A stretch of DNA of 9,839 bases from Candidatus Babelota bacterium. GTDB taxonomy: Bacteria; JAGOBX01. Both the position numbers and the translations under genes were made by a program. Under the pieces are notes generated by a model. The model worked only from the letters and a program-made list of their open reading frames with translations. It searched no databases and was not told where the DNA came from. Shown here one piece after another: positions 1 through 6,399 of this stretch (within the stretch, counting starts at the first letter, position 1; every line of letters begins with the position of its first letter). Location of the stretch: positions 1 to 9,839 of the forward strand of contig JAGOBX010000098.1 of the NCBI GenBank assembly GCA_017999075.1, given 5' to 3'.

Positions 1-1
1 T

Positions 2-1069
2 AATTCAGATCAGATTCAGGGACAAGTTTATGAAGGAGTTTATGTTAAAAAACCATCGGTATTGAAAGAGTTGAGTAAAGATTGTATTATTATAATTACT
101 ACAAAATCATATAATAGCGTGATTGTTGAATTGAAAGAAAAGGGTTATAAACCTGGAGTTGATTTTTTTTGTTCGCCTTATATATTGAATATGAAAATAC
201 ATGCTGAGTTTAAAGAAATTGATAAAAAAATATTATTTACCAGTCCAGATATAGTAACTGAAGATATTAATGCCGGCGGAGGTTTGTACCACATGGATTT
301 AAAAACAAAATGTATAGAAAAAAAAATATCTGGCAAATTTCGAGATTTTTCTATTATTGATAATAAAATTTATGTTATAGACGAATTTAAAGGTATAATG
401 ATTTACAATATGTATTATGAATATCTGGAAAATATACCAGGTATACCTAATGGGCGCATGTGCGGACTTTCATTTAATGTAGAAGAAAATTTGGCTTTTA
501 TCGTTAATTCTGAACTGGATTCAGTTTCAGTTATAAATATGATTACTAAAGAAAAAGTCAGGGATATTTTTATAAGTAAAAATTCTGAAGATAAAAGACA
601 GGATAAACATCATTTGAATGATGTATGTTATTATAAAGGTTATATTTTTGTCTCTATGTTTTCTTTTTCTGGTCTTTTTAAATCTGAGGTTTGTGATGGT
701 GGAATAGTTCAAATTAATTATAAAACAGGAGAAATGTTAAGCAATGTTATAACTGATAAGTGGATGCCTCATACAGTGAAATTTATAAATAACGAAATCG
801 TTTTTATAGAAAGTATACTGGGGAATGTTTATAAGGGTAATAACAAGATTATGACTCAGATAAGCGGATTTATTCGCGGTTTGGATTTTGACGGTAAATT
901 TTGGTATTTAGGACAAAGTGAACACAGATATTACGATCGTCTTGACAGAATAAAAAATAATATCCAGATTAATTGTGGTATAAATATTTTTGATAATGCA
1001 TCTAAAGCAAGCAGGTTTTTTAATGTAGATAATGTTACAAATATACATTCTTTGAAGGTAATTGATTAA
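2..1069 (+). CDS. DUF4915-like beta-propeller protein with upstream Rossmann-type domain, 5' partial
   Basis: The reading frame is open from base 2, so the start lies outside the window; the TTG at 62 is in frame but splits a continuous domain and is probably not the start. 355 residues are visible. Residues 1 to about 60 look like the end of a Rossmann-type nucleotide- or sugar-binding unit of the kind found at the C-terminus of sugar C-methyltransferases: a GQVYEGVYVKKPSVL stretch, a hydrophobic strand DCIIIITTKSYNSVI, then GYKPGVDFF. From about residue 65 the protein is rich in short beta strands and carries motifs I associate with DUF4915/TIGR03032-type propellers: HHLNDV (203-208), GGIVQIN (233-239), PHTVKF (256-261) and RGLDFDGKFWYLGQSEHR (292-309). 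No catalytic function is established for that family. There is no signal peptide or membrane segment in the visible part. It ends inside the TTG-initiated extension of the next gene, so the two are probably co-transcribed. The propeller assignment is by remembered motifs, not a search. Confidence 0.75.
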   Translation, partial: NSDQIQGQVYEGVYVKKPSVLKELSKDCIIIITTKSYNSVIVELKEKGYKPGVDFFCSPYILNMKIHAEFKEIDKKILFTSPDIVTEDINAGGGLYHMDLKTKCIEKKISGKFRDFSIIDNKIYVIDEFKGIMIYNMYYEYLENIPGIPNGRMCGLSFNVEENLAFIVNSELDSVSVINMITKEKVRDIFISKNSEDKRQDKHHLNDVCYYKGYIFVSMFSFSGLFKSEVCDGGIVQINYKTGEMLSNVITDKWMPHTVKFINNEIVFIESILGNVYKGNNKIMTQISGFIRGLDFDGKFWYLGQSEHRYYDRLDRIKNNIQINCGINIFDNASKASRFFNVDNVTNIHSLKVID

Positions 1070-1082
1070 AAATCAACAATAC

Positions 1083-2498
1083 ATGAATATATATATATTG
1101 GTTGAAGTAAAAGATAGGGAATTGGATAGTAGAATTCTTTTATCTCTAATTGCTGCGGAACGCGGGCATACTGTTTTAATTGGTGGAGAAGAAGACACTG
1201 TGAGTTTAGCCATGTCAGGTTTGCTCAAACCTGGGATTTTACATCAAGTGAGTGTTATGAAAGGACTTGTTAGATTTTTTAAACCTATAAAAGAAAATCA
1301 ACATCTTATAACTTCGCAGGATGAAGAACATGGTCTTCTTTCTCAATCTTACGGAAATTTTGCTTTACGTCGGTTCAGCAAGGAAACTCTTGAATATGCA
1401 GATAAAATATTTTGTTGGGGAGAACATGATAAGAATTCTTTACAATCAATATATGCAGAATACAGTTCTAAATTTATAGCTACTGGTTCTCCTCGAGTTG
1501 ATTTATGGAAACCTGAATTTAATTCTTATTTTCCTGAAATTAATAATCCTATTGTTAGTTCTTATAAAAAATATATATTAATTTCTTCTAATTTTGGATT
1601 GATACTTAATGAGAATCGGTTTTGGCTGACTTTGGATATGAAAAAGAAATATAGTGTTGTAAATGAATCTGATGAATATGCGATGTATAACCGTGCTGCT
1701 AGACAATTTGAAATGCTGGCGGAATTCGTGAAAGCTATAAGGCTTCTGGCAGTAGTTTATCCTGATGTTCTTTTTGTATTAAGACCTCATCCTGTTGAGG
1801 TTCAACATGGGTGGAAGACTATATTACGTGAGTATAAAAATATTTTGGTTTTAAGAGAAGGTAGTATAAGTAAATGGATAAGAAACGCCGCAGCCCTTAT
1901 ACATAACGGATGTACAAGCGGTTTTGAATCAGTAATAAGCGGAACGCCAACAATAGCATATCAGCCGTTAAAATCGGATAATGCTAATCATATTTCAAAT
2001 TCTATTGATTATGAAGCCTATGACGAAAATCAACTTGTGAAAATTGTTGATAAAGTTTTATGTGAATCCGAACTGAAACAAAGAAAAGTTGTGGGGGACG
2101 AAATTATTGAGTCGCGGTTTTGCAATTTAAATAAAACATTAGCTGCTGACAATATTGTTGATGAATGGGAAAAACTTTATACAAATAAATTGGATGAGAA
2201 AAACAACTGGGTTGCCATCAAAATAAAAATTGACATTCCCGAAATGCTGAAAAATATAAAATTATTTATATTGAATTTGTTTAAAATTGCAGGTAATCCA
2301 TATAAAATAAAAAAATTGCTTGATTTAATTGAAGATAATGGATTTGGAACTGTTAAATTTAAATCAAAACATAAATTTTCAGATTTATCAGAAAAAGAAT
2401 TAAAAAATATTATAAACAGATATCAGTTAACGCTGAATAGGTTTTATAATATAAAGTTTGAGCGTTTCAGAAAAAAATCATTTATAATTTATAAATGA
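1083..2498 (+). CDS. Surface carbohydrate biosynthesis protein, GT-B / CDP-glycerol-transferase-like
   Basis: A 471-residue protein if it starts at ATG 1083. That start gives the family-like beginning MNIYILVEVKDRELDSR, with the first strand of an N-terminal Rossmann domain. A TTG at 1062 in the same frame adds seven residues and has GAAGG only 3 bases upstream, so it remains possible. The core (about 1-365) fits surface-polysaccharide proteins related to CDP-glycerol glycerophosphotransferases: SQDEEHG near 78-84, IFCWGEHDK near 109-117, GSPRVDLW near 135-142, LRPHPVE at 233-239, and the donor-site-like IHNGCTSGFES at 273-283 followed by GTPTIAYQPL. A role in transferring a sugar or polyol phosphate during surface glycan assembly is inferred; donor and acceptor are unknown. 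Residues about 375-471 form a Lys/Ile-rich C-terminal extension that I do not recognise. No signal peptide; probably cytoplasmic or peripheral at the inner membrane face. Confidence 0.8.
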   Translation: MNIYILVEVKDRELDSRILLSLIAAERGHTVLIGGEEDTVSLAMSGLLKPGILHQVSVMKGLVRFFKPIKENQHLITSQDEEHGLLSQSYGNFALRRFSKETLEYADKIFCWGEHDKNSLQSIYAEYSSKFIATGSPRVDLWKPEFNSYFPEINNPIVSSYKKYILISSNFGLILNENRFWLTLDMKKKYSVVNESDEYAMYNRAARQFEMLAEFVKAIRLLAVVYPDVLFVLRPHPVEVQHGWKTILREYKNILVLREGSISKWIRNAAALIHNGCTSGFESVISGTPTIAYQPLKSDNANHISNSIDYEAYDENQLVKIVDKVLCESELKQRKVVGDEIIESRFCNLNKTLAADNIVDEWEKLYTNKLDEKNNWVAIKIKIDIPEMLKNIKLFILNLFKIAGNPYKIKKLLDLIEDNGFGTVKFKSKHKFSDLSEKELKNIINRYQLTLNRFYNIKFERFRKKSFIIYK

Positions 2499-2517
2499 TG
2501 GTTTTATAATAATAGAC

Positions 2518-2522
2518 AGGAG
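2518..2522 (+). promoter_or_regulatory. Ribosome binding site supporting a TTG start
   Basis: AGGAG placed 6 bases before TTG 2529. It decides the non-ATG start of the radical SAM gene; the first in-frame ATG lies far inside the protein, at the motif C68 region, and cannot be the start. Confidence 0.75.
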
Positions 2523-2528
2523 AATCGT

Positions 2529-3371
2529 TTGGAATTAAAAGATAATAAATGCAACTGTAATAAAAAAGAAGAATTATATAAAAAATATCCTCCTTTTAAA
2601 AATCAGTTATACAGAGATTTGAGAATTAATTATGAAAATTTTTTTATTCATCGTTTGACTCAGATTAATAATAGGGAAGAAGATTATATTAAACAGGTTA
2701 AACGAGTTTCTTTTGAACTTTCTAATATGTGCAATTATAGTTTTATTCATAAGAAATGCCCCACTTCAAAATATAAAAATAAAAAAATTTTATCTTCTGA
2801 AATTGTTTACAAAACTATCGATGAATTAAAGAAAATAAATTATTCCGGCGTTATAGCTTTTCATAGATATAATGAACCTTTAATAGATCCAAGATTATTT
2901 CAGTTTATAGAATATGTAAATAAGAATATTCCTTTAGCTAAAATTTTTATACTTTCAAACGGTTTTTATATTAACCAGTATATAGCAGATAAATTTTTCG
3001 AGTATAAAATATGGATTTTAGCTGCATCTGCATATTTTCCGGAAGAATATCAACGATTGATTAATTTAGAGGTGAAAATACCTTATTTTGTTTTTTGGTC
3101 TGAACTTGACGAAAGAAAAAGTATTTATGAGTCTGAAGAATTTAATTTAAATTTAGAATGTAATGCTCCAATACTGGATGTCAATATATGTTCAGATGGT
3201 CGATTGGGATTATGCTGTATGGATTGGAAAGGAGAATATTCTTTTTCGGATTTATCGGATAAAACTTTAGCCGAAGTTTTAAGAAGTGAAAATGTTCTGA
3301 AAATTCATAATGCCCTTATAAATAAAAAAAGAGTTCTTCCTATTTGCAGAAGATGCAGTATAAAACGATAA
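2529..3371 (+). CDS. Radical SAM/SPASM-domain protein with atypical cluster motif
   Basis: 280 residues from a TTG start, well supported by AGGAG at 2518-2522 with a 6-base spacer. The N-terminal ~57 residues are polar. The radical SAM core starts at VSFELSNMCNY (60-70). Where the usual CX3CX2C would lie, the sequence has C68, H74 and C77, i.e. C-X5-H-X2-C, with no third cysteine. Other core features are present: FHRYNEPLIDPRL (111-123), in the place of the usual GGEP strand, and ILSNGF (141-146), the strand after it. A SPASM-like C-terminal domain supplies C211, C221, C229, C230, C273 and C276, with NICSDGRLGLCC (219-230) and CRRC at the end, suitable for auxiliary Fe-S binding. The presumed chemistry is SAM cleavage to a 5'-deoxyadenosyl radical acting on a sugar, lipid or peptide; the substrate is unknown. 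Its place between glycan genes favours a glycan or nucleotide-sugar substrate, but that is inference. Confidence 0.8.
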   Translation: MELKDNKCNCNKKEELYKKYPPFKNQLYRDLRINYENFFIHRLTQINNREEDYIKQVKRVSFELSNMCNYSFIHKKCPTSKYKNKKILSSEIVYKTIDELKKINYSGVIAFHRYNEPLIDPRLFQFIEYVNKNIPLAKIFILSNGFYINQYIADKFFEYKIWILAASAYFPEEYQRLINLEVKIPYFVFWSELDERKSIYESEEFNLNLECNAPILDVNICSDGRLGLCCMDWKGEYSFSDLSDKTLAEVLRSENVLKIHNALINKKRVLPICRRCSIKR

Positions 3372-3390
3372 ATTTTAATTGAGTTAAATT

Positions 3391-4032
3391 GTGAATAATG
3401 AATTTATAAAATTAATAATAAAAAAGGTTAAAAGCAGATTGTCTGAAATTAAATTTTTTATTTTTAGAATAGCGTATAAAAAAAAAATACTCAAAAAAAT
3501 AAAAAATATAGATCGGATTTTTACCCATTTGACATCCGAGGAAAAATATATACTGTATGAATTGGCATTAAAGAAAAATGGGGTTTTTGTTGAAATTGGT
3601 TCTTTTCTTGGCGCTTCTTCGTTGTGTATTGCAAGAGCATTAAAAGAAAAAAATAAAAATGAAATATTGTATTGTGTTGATACATGGGAAAATGACGCTA
3701 TGAATTTGGATAAAAACGATACTTTTGATGAATTTTTAAATAATACTTTTGATTATAAAAATTATATAATTCCGATAAGAGGGTTTTCATATAATACAGC
3801 AAATGAATTTTCTTGCAAAATTGACTTTATATTTTTTGATGGGGATCATTCTTACGCTGGAATAAAAAAAGATTGGGATTTATGGTCATCTAAGCTCAGT
3901 GAAAAAGCAATAGTGGTGTTTCATGATTGGGGTTGGGCAGAAGGTGTTAAAAAAGTTATTTCAGAAGATGCTGTTAAAAAAGTTGAGTATAAAGGTTCAC
4001 TGCCTAATTTATGGTGGGGAATAAAAAATTAG
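3391..4032 (+). CDS. Class I SAM-dependent methyltransferase (Methyltransf_24-like)
   Basis: 213 residues from a GTG start, 19 bases after the radical SAM gene; the upstream region has only a weak purine stretch (GAG), so initiation may depend on coupling. The N-terminal ~45 residues are strongly basic and hydrophobic (many Lys, Ile, Phe) and could contact a membrane, but there is no clear transmembrane helix. The Rossmann fold follows: motif I VEIGSFLGASS (67-77), the acidic end of strand 2 in YCVDTWE (94-100), and a metal-site-like DFIFFDGDHSYAGIKKD (145-161) followed by VVFHDWGWAEGVKKVI (175-190). The FDGDHSY...HDW pattern is typical of the Methyltransf_24 group, which includes O-methyltransferases and cephalosporin- or sugar-modifying enzymes. 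In this locus the acceptor is probably a hydroxyl of a glycan or nucleotide sugar, inferred from neighbours only. Confidence 0.8.
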   Translation: MNNEFIKLIIKKVKSRLSEIKFFIFRIAYKKKILKKIKNIDRIFTHLTSEEKYILYELALKKNGVFVEIGSFLGASSLCIARALKEKNKNEILYCVDTWENDAMNLDKNDTFDEFLNNTFDYKNYIIPIRGFSYNTANEFSCKIDFIFFDGDHSYAGIKKDWDLWSSKLSEKAIVVFHDWGWAEGVKKVISEDAVKKVEYKGSLPNLWWGIKN

Positions 4033-4040
4033 GATTTAAT

Positions 4041-4044
4041 GGAG
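4041..4044 (+). promoter_or_regulatory. Ribosome binding site deciding the 4053 start
   Basis: GGAG, 8 bases before ATG 4053, favours this start over the in-frame ATG 4011 that would overlap the upstream methyltransferase gene. Confidence 0.65.
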
Positions 4045-4052
4045 TAGAGAAT

Positions 4053-4925
4053 ATGAATGACGATATTATATCCAGGCAGATTATAGAATATGAAAATAGT
4101 TCAATAACCGAACGCCAATCGTATTGTGAACATACTCAGGAGCCTTTGAAAAATAAAGATTTGTTTTTTGATTTAAAAAATGAATTGGTTAATATAAAAT
4201 TGCCTACAGAAAATATTGAAATCAATATAAATGATTTTGAAAATTGGCTTGTTGATTTTTCGGCAATAAACGAACTGTATGAAAAAATGGGTGATGTATA
4301 TATTGAAAAATGCTTGGAACATTATTTGGCTTTTAAATATTTAAACATTTCTCAAAAGGATGTGGTTATAGATATTGCTGCTTGCGGCAGCCCGTTCGCT
4401 AAAATTTTAATTGAAAAAGGTATAAAATCATACCGCCTTGATATGTCTTACCCTGAAGGGATAAATGGTATTAATATTGGAGCTGATGCTGGTGATACAA
4501 AACTTCTATCTGAATTTGCAGATGTTTTATGTCTGCAATGCGCTTATGAATGTTTTATGGGTGATGCGGATATCAGGTTCATAAAAGAAGCCGGCAGGAT
4601 ACTTAAAAATAATGGTAGAGTAGGTATAGTGCCGCTTTATCTTGATGACAGTTATTATATTATAACAAGTCCTTATTGTAATCAGAATAATATTGTAATT
4701 GATGAAGGTGCTAAGCGTGTATGGCGTGAAGATAAATACAAAGCTCCGTTTTCAAGACATTATTCATTAGATTCTTTCAATAAGAGGATTCATTCGAATA
4801 TTCCAAACGGAATGAAAGCTAAAATATTATTTTTTCAGAATCTTCCTGATATAATGAAAAAGTATGCGAACCAGAGAATTTATTGTTATTTTATGTTGCT
4901 TTGTGAAAAAAAATGTGTGAACTGA
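4053..4925 (+). CDS. Class I SAM-dependent methyltransferase, glycan-locus type
   Basis: 290 residues. ATG 4053 is chosen because GGAG at 4041-4044 sits 8 bases upstream; an ATG at 4011 in the same frame would overlap the previous gene and has no such site. The N-terminal 80 residues (polar and acidic, including RQIIEYENSS and a LYEKMGDVYIEK helix) probably form an acceptor-side cap. The SAM fold follows: motif I VVIDIAACGSPFAKIL at 104-119 (DxAxCGSPF in place of DxGxGxG), LDMSYPEG (129-136), an acidic GADAGDTKLL (143-152), ADVLCLQCAYECF (156-168) at the motif IV position, then RILKNNGRVGIVPL (182-195), the usual 'leader prepares a statement' type segment. It ends in a Cys/Lys-rich tail. Its last 13 bases overlap the next gene, suggesting translational coupling. 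It is not similar in sequence to the methyltransferase just upstream. Acceptor unknown. Confidence 0.75.
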   Translation: MNDDIISRQIIEYENSSITERQSYCEHTQEPLKNKDLFFDLKNELVNIKLPTENIEININDFENWLVDFSAINELYEKMGDVYIEKCLEHYLAFKYLNISQKDVVIDIAACGSPFAKILIEKGIKSYRLDMSYPEGINGINIGADAGDTKLLSEFADVLCLQCAYECFMGDADIRFIKEAGRILKNNGRVGIVPLYLDDSYYIITSPYCNQNNIVIDEGAKRVWREDKYKAPFSRHYSLDSFNKRIHSNIPNGMKAKILFFQNLPDIMKKYANQRIYCYFMLLCEKKCVN

Positions 4926-5920
4926 GTGTTATTATTCCTACTTTTAATAGAGCTCATTATTTAGATATAACTTTGGATTCTCTGTTAAATCAAACTTTGT
5001 CCTATGAAAAATTTGAAATCATAATTGTTGATAATGGTTCAACTGATAACACAAAAGAAATCAGTGATTCCTATAAAACTAAATTTTCTCATTTGAAATA
5101 TATTTATGAACCCAAAGCTGGCTTACATAATGCAAGGCATTGCGGTTTGAAAAATGCCGTTTCTGATATTTTAGTGTATGCTGACGATGATATAAAAGCA
5201 TTTCCTGCCTGGCTCGAATCTGTAATGAAAAGTTTTCAAGATGAAAATACAGTTTTGGTCGGAGGAAATAATTTTCCTGAATTTGAAGAACAGCCTCCTG
5301 ATTGGATTTCAGGTTTATGGGAAAAATCGTATTATGGAAAAAGTATGGGATATTTAAGTTTGATTGAATTTGGCAATAAAAAAAAAGAAATTCCGGCATA
5401 CTATGTGTGGGGATGCAATTTTGCCGTAAGAAAACAAATTGTATATGATGCTGGAGGTTTTCATCCAGATGCTTTTCCGGCTAATTATATTAAATTCCGT
5501 GGAGATGGAGAAAGTACTGTTACTAATTATATTATGCAGAAAAAATTAAAAACTTTTTTTGTTCCTGAAGCAAGTGTTTATCATATAATACCAGCTTCGC
5601 GGTTAACTCTGGATTATTTTAAAAAACGTTCATATCAACAGGGAATTACTGATGCTTATAGAAAAATAAGAACTGAATATTTTAAAAAAAATAATCTTGA
5701 CATCGATGTGTTTAAAAATAGAATAAGTTTTTGGAAACTTATAAAATCAAAGCAATATGAAATTAAGAATAAATTATTGTCAATTATTTTTTATAAAGAA
5801 AGTAAAATTAAAAAAAAAATTAGAATTGCTTATAATGAAGGTTATAATTTTTTAAAAAAAGAAGCAATGAAATCTTCTGAACTTTTGAATTGGATAATTA
5901 AACCTGATTATTTTGAATGA
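4913..5920 (+). CDS. Family 2 (GT-A) glycosyltransferase
   Basis: 335 residues from ATG 4913, overlapping the end of the upstream methyltransferase by 13 bases. It opens with the classic GT2 start ELSVIIPTFNR (3-13), followed by FEIIIVDNGSTDNT (34-47), the nucleotide-binding strand and loop. The metal-binding DXD-type motif is YADDDI (89-94). Acceptor-side features follow: VWGCNFAVRK (165-174), AGGFHPDAF (180-188), and an acidic FRGDGES (195-201) at the usual place of the catalytic (G/E)DxE base; then FFVPEASVYHIIPASR (215-230). The C-terminal ~80 residues are Lys-rich, with possible membrane-surface helices, but have no convincing transmembrane span. It probably transfers a hexose from a nucleotide sugar onto a growing surface glycan at the cytoplasmic face; specificity cannot be read. 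All expected GT2 elements are intact. Confidence 0.88.
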   Translation: MCELSVIIPTFNRAHYLDITLDSLLNQTLSYEKFEIIIVDNGSTDNTKEISDSYKTKFSHLKYIYEPKAGLHNARHCGLKNAVSDILVYADDDIKAFPAWLESVMKSFQDENTVLVGGNNFPEFEEQPPDWISGLWEKSYYGKSMGYLSLIEFGNKKKEIPAYYVWGCNFAVRKQIVYDAGGFHPDAFPANYIKFRGDGESTVTNYIMQKKLKTFFVPEASVYHIIPASRLTLDYFKKRSYQQGITDAYRKIRTEYFKKNNLDIDVFKNRISFWKLIKSKQYEIKNKLLSIIFYKESKIKKKIRIAYNEGYNFLKKEAMKSSELLNWIIKPDYFE

Positions 5921-5953
5921 AATTTATAAAATTGTATTAAGAAAATAATTTAT

Positions 5954-6194
5954 ATGGATAAAAAAATTATTCATGTATGTGTACCGATATTAGAGTGTAA
6001 TAAAAAAATATGTTACTGAAGCTTTGCATTTGATTTTGCTTGCCGTTGGAGTGGTGGGGTGGGGCAGATGAAGTCATTATCTCTTGTTTCACAATATAAT
6101 GGCTACAGTGTTTGTTGCTTGTTATAAGGGTTATAAACCTGTGTTTGTAGATGCGGATATTGATACGAGATACTCAATATCTACAGGAAGTATG
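5954..6194 (+). pseudogene. Remnant of DegT/DnrJ/EryC1/StrS aminotransferase
   Basis: Conceptual translation across three frames recovers the N-terminal part of a PLP-dependent sugar aminotransferase. ATG 5954 gives MDKKIIHVCVPILECNKK (family form roughly VPILEGNEKKYV), which stops at TGA 6017. Moving one base at the A7 run 6002-6008 restores KKYVTEAL. This is followed at once by LHLILLAVGV, which in the family lies about 45 residues further on (GTAALHLALLALGVG), so a segment of roughly 130 bp seems deleted. A second shift in the G-rich stretch 6045-6064 gives ADEVIISCFTI, which stops at TAA 6097. From ATG 6099 MATVFVACYKGYKPVFVDAD resumes, then IDTRYS, after which similarity fades. The lysine that binds PLP and the C-terminal half are absent. 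Intact members convert keto-sugar nucleotides to amino sugars (for example perosamine-type). Several independent lesions argue against a single sequencing error. Confidence 0.75.
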
Positions 6195-6195
6195 A

Positions 6196-6390
6196 TTTAT
6201 AAAAGAAGGAAAAGTGAAAGTGAATTTTTATACTGATGATAATGAATATTTTGTATCTAAAAAATTGATGCAGGGTAATGTAATTTGTTTGTACTTAGGT
6301 GCGCGGGGCTTTAAAATGGGTAAAAATAGTGAATAATTGAAGTAAAGGGAGTAATATTACGACCATGACACTGGTGTTTTTTTTAATTAA
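6196..6390 (+). pseudogene. C-terminal remnant of a cupin-family sugar-locus protein
   Basis: In the frame of 6196-6336 the translation starts IKEGKVKVNFYTDDNEYFVS and goes on KKLMQGNVICLYLGARGFKMGKNSE, ending at TAA 6334. This resembles the second half of small cupins in polysaccharide loci (pattern roughly GKVKVDFYDDDGEYV...L..GDVILL..GGHGFEMLE). Here GDV is replaced by GNV and the GGHGF histidine position by GARGF, so a metal-ligand histidine seems lost. Just past the stop, another frame gives IEVKG (6336-6350), and a third gives YYDHDTGVFF (6355-6384), matching the family's usual IEVKQGPY-type tail. The N-terminal half, with the first His-rich metal motif, is missing; the fragment abuts the aminotransferase remnant, suggesting a deletion joined the two. 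No likely start codon or ribosome site is seen. The family match is from memory and less certain than for the aminotransferase. Confidence 0.55.
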
Positions 6391-6399
6391 TTAAATATA

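Noticed and set aside
141-158. About 16 bases (AAGGGTTATAAACCTG) shared with 6126-6141
   Set aside because: Both encode Lys-Gly-Tyr-Lys-Pro in unrelated domains with the preferred codons of this genome; flanks do not match, so it is coincidence rather than a repeat element.
2481-2495. Near-palindrome TTTATAATTTATAAA at the end of the surface-carbohydrate gene
   Set aside because: The two arms are separated by a single base, so no hairpin can form; such AT palindromes are expected by chance in this composition.
4011-4052. Upstream ATG at 4011 as the start of the second methyltransferase
   Set aside because: It would overlap the previous gene, has no ribosome binding site, and ATG 4053 has GGAG at proper spacing.
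5079-5399. Minus-strand open frame inside the GT2 gene
   Set aside because: It lies wholly opposite a strongly supported glycosyltransferase, has no recognisable motifs and no ribosome site; the same applies to the short minus-strand frames at 527-712, 7163-7345, 7855-8079 and 8742-8942.
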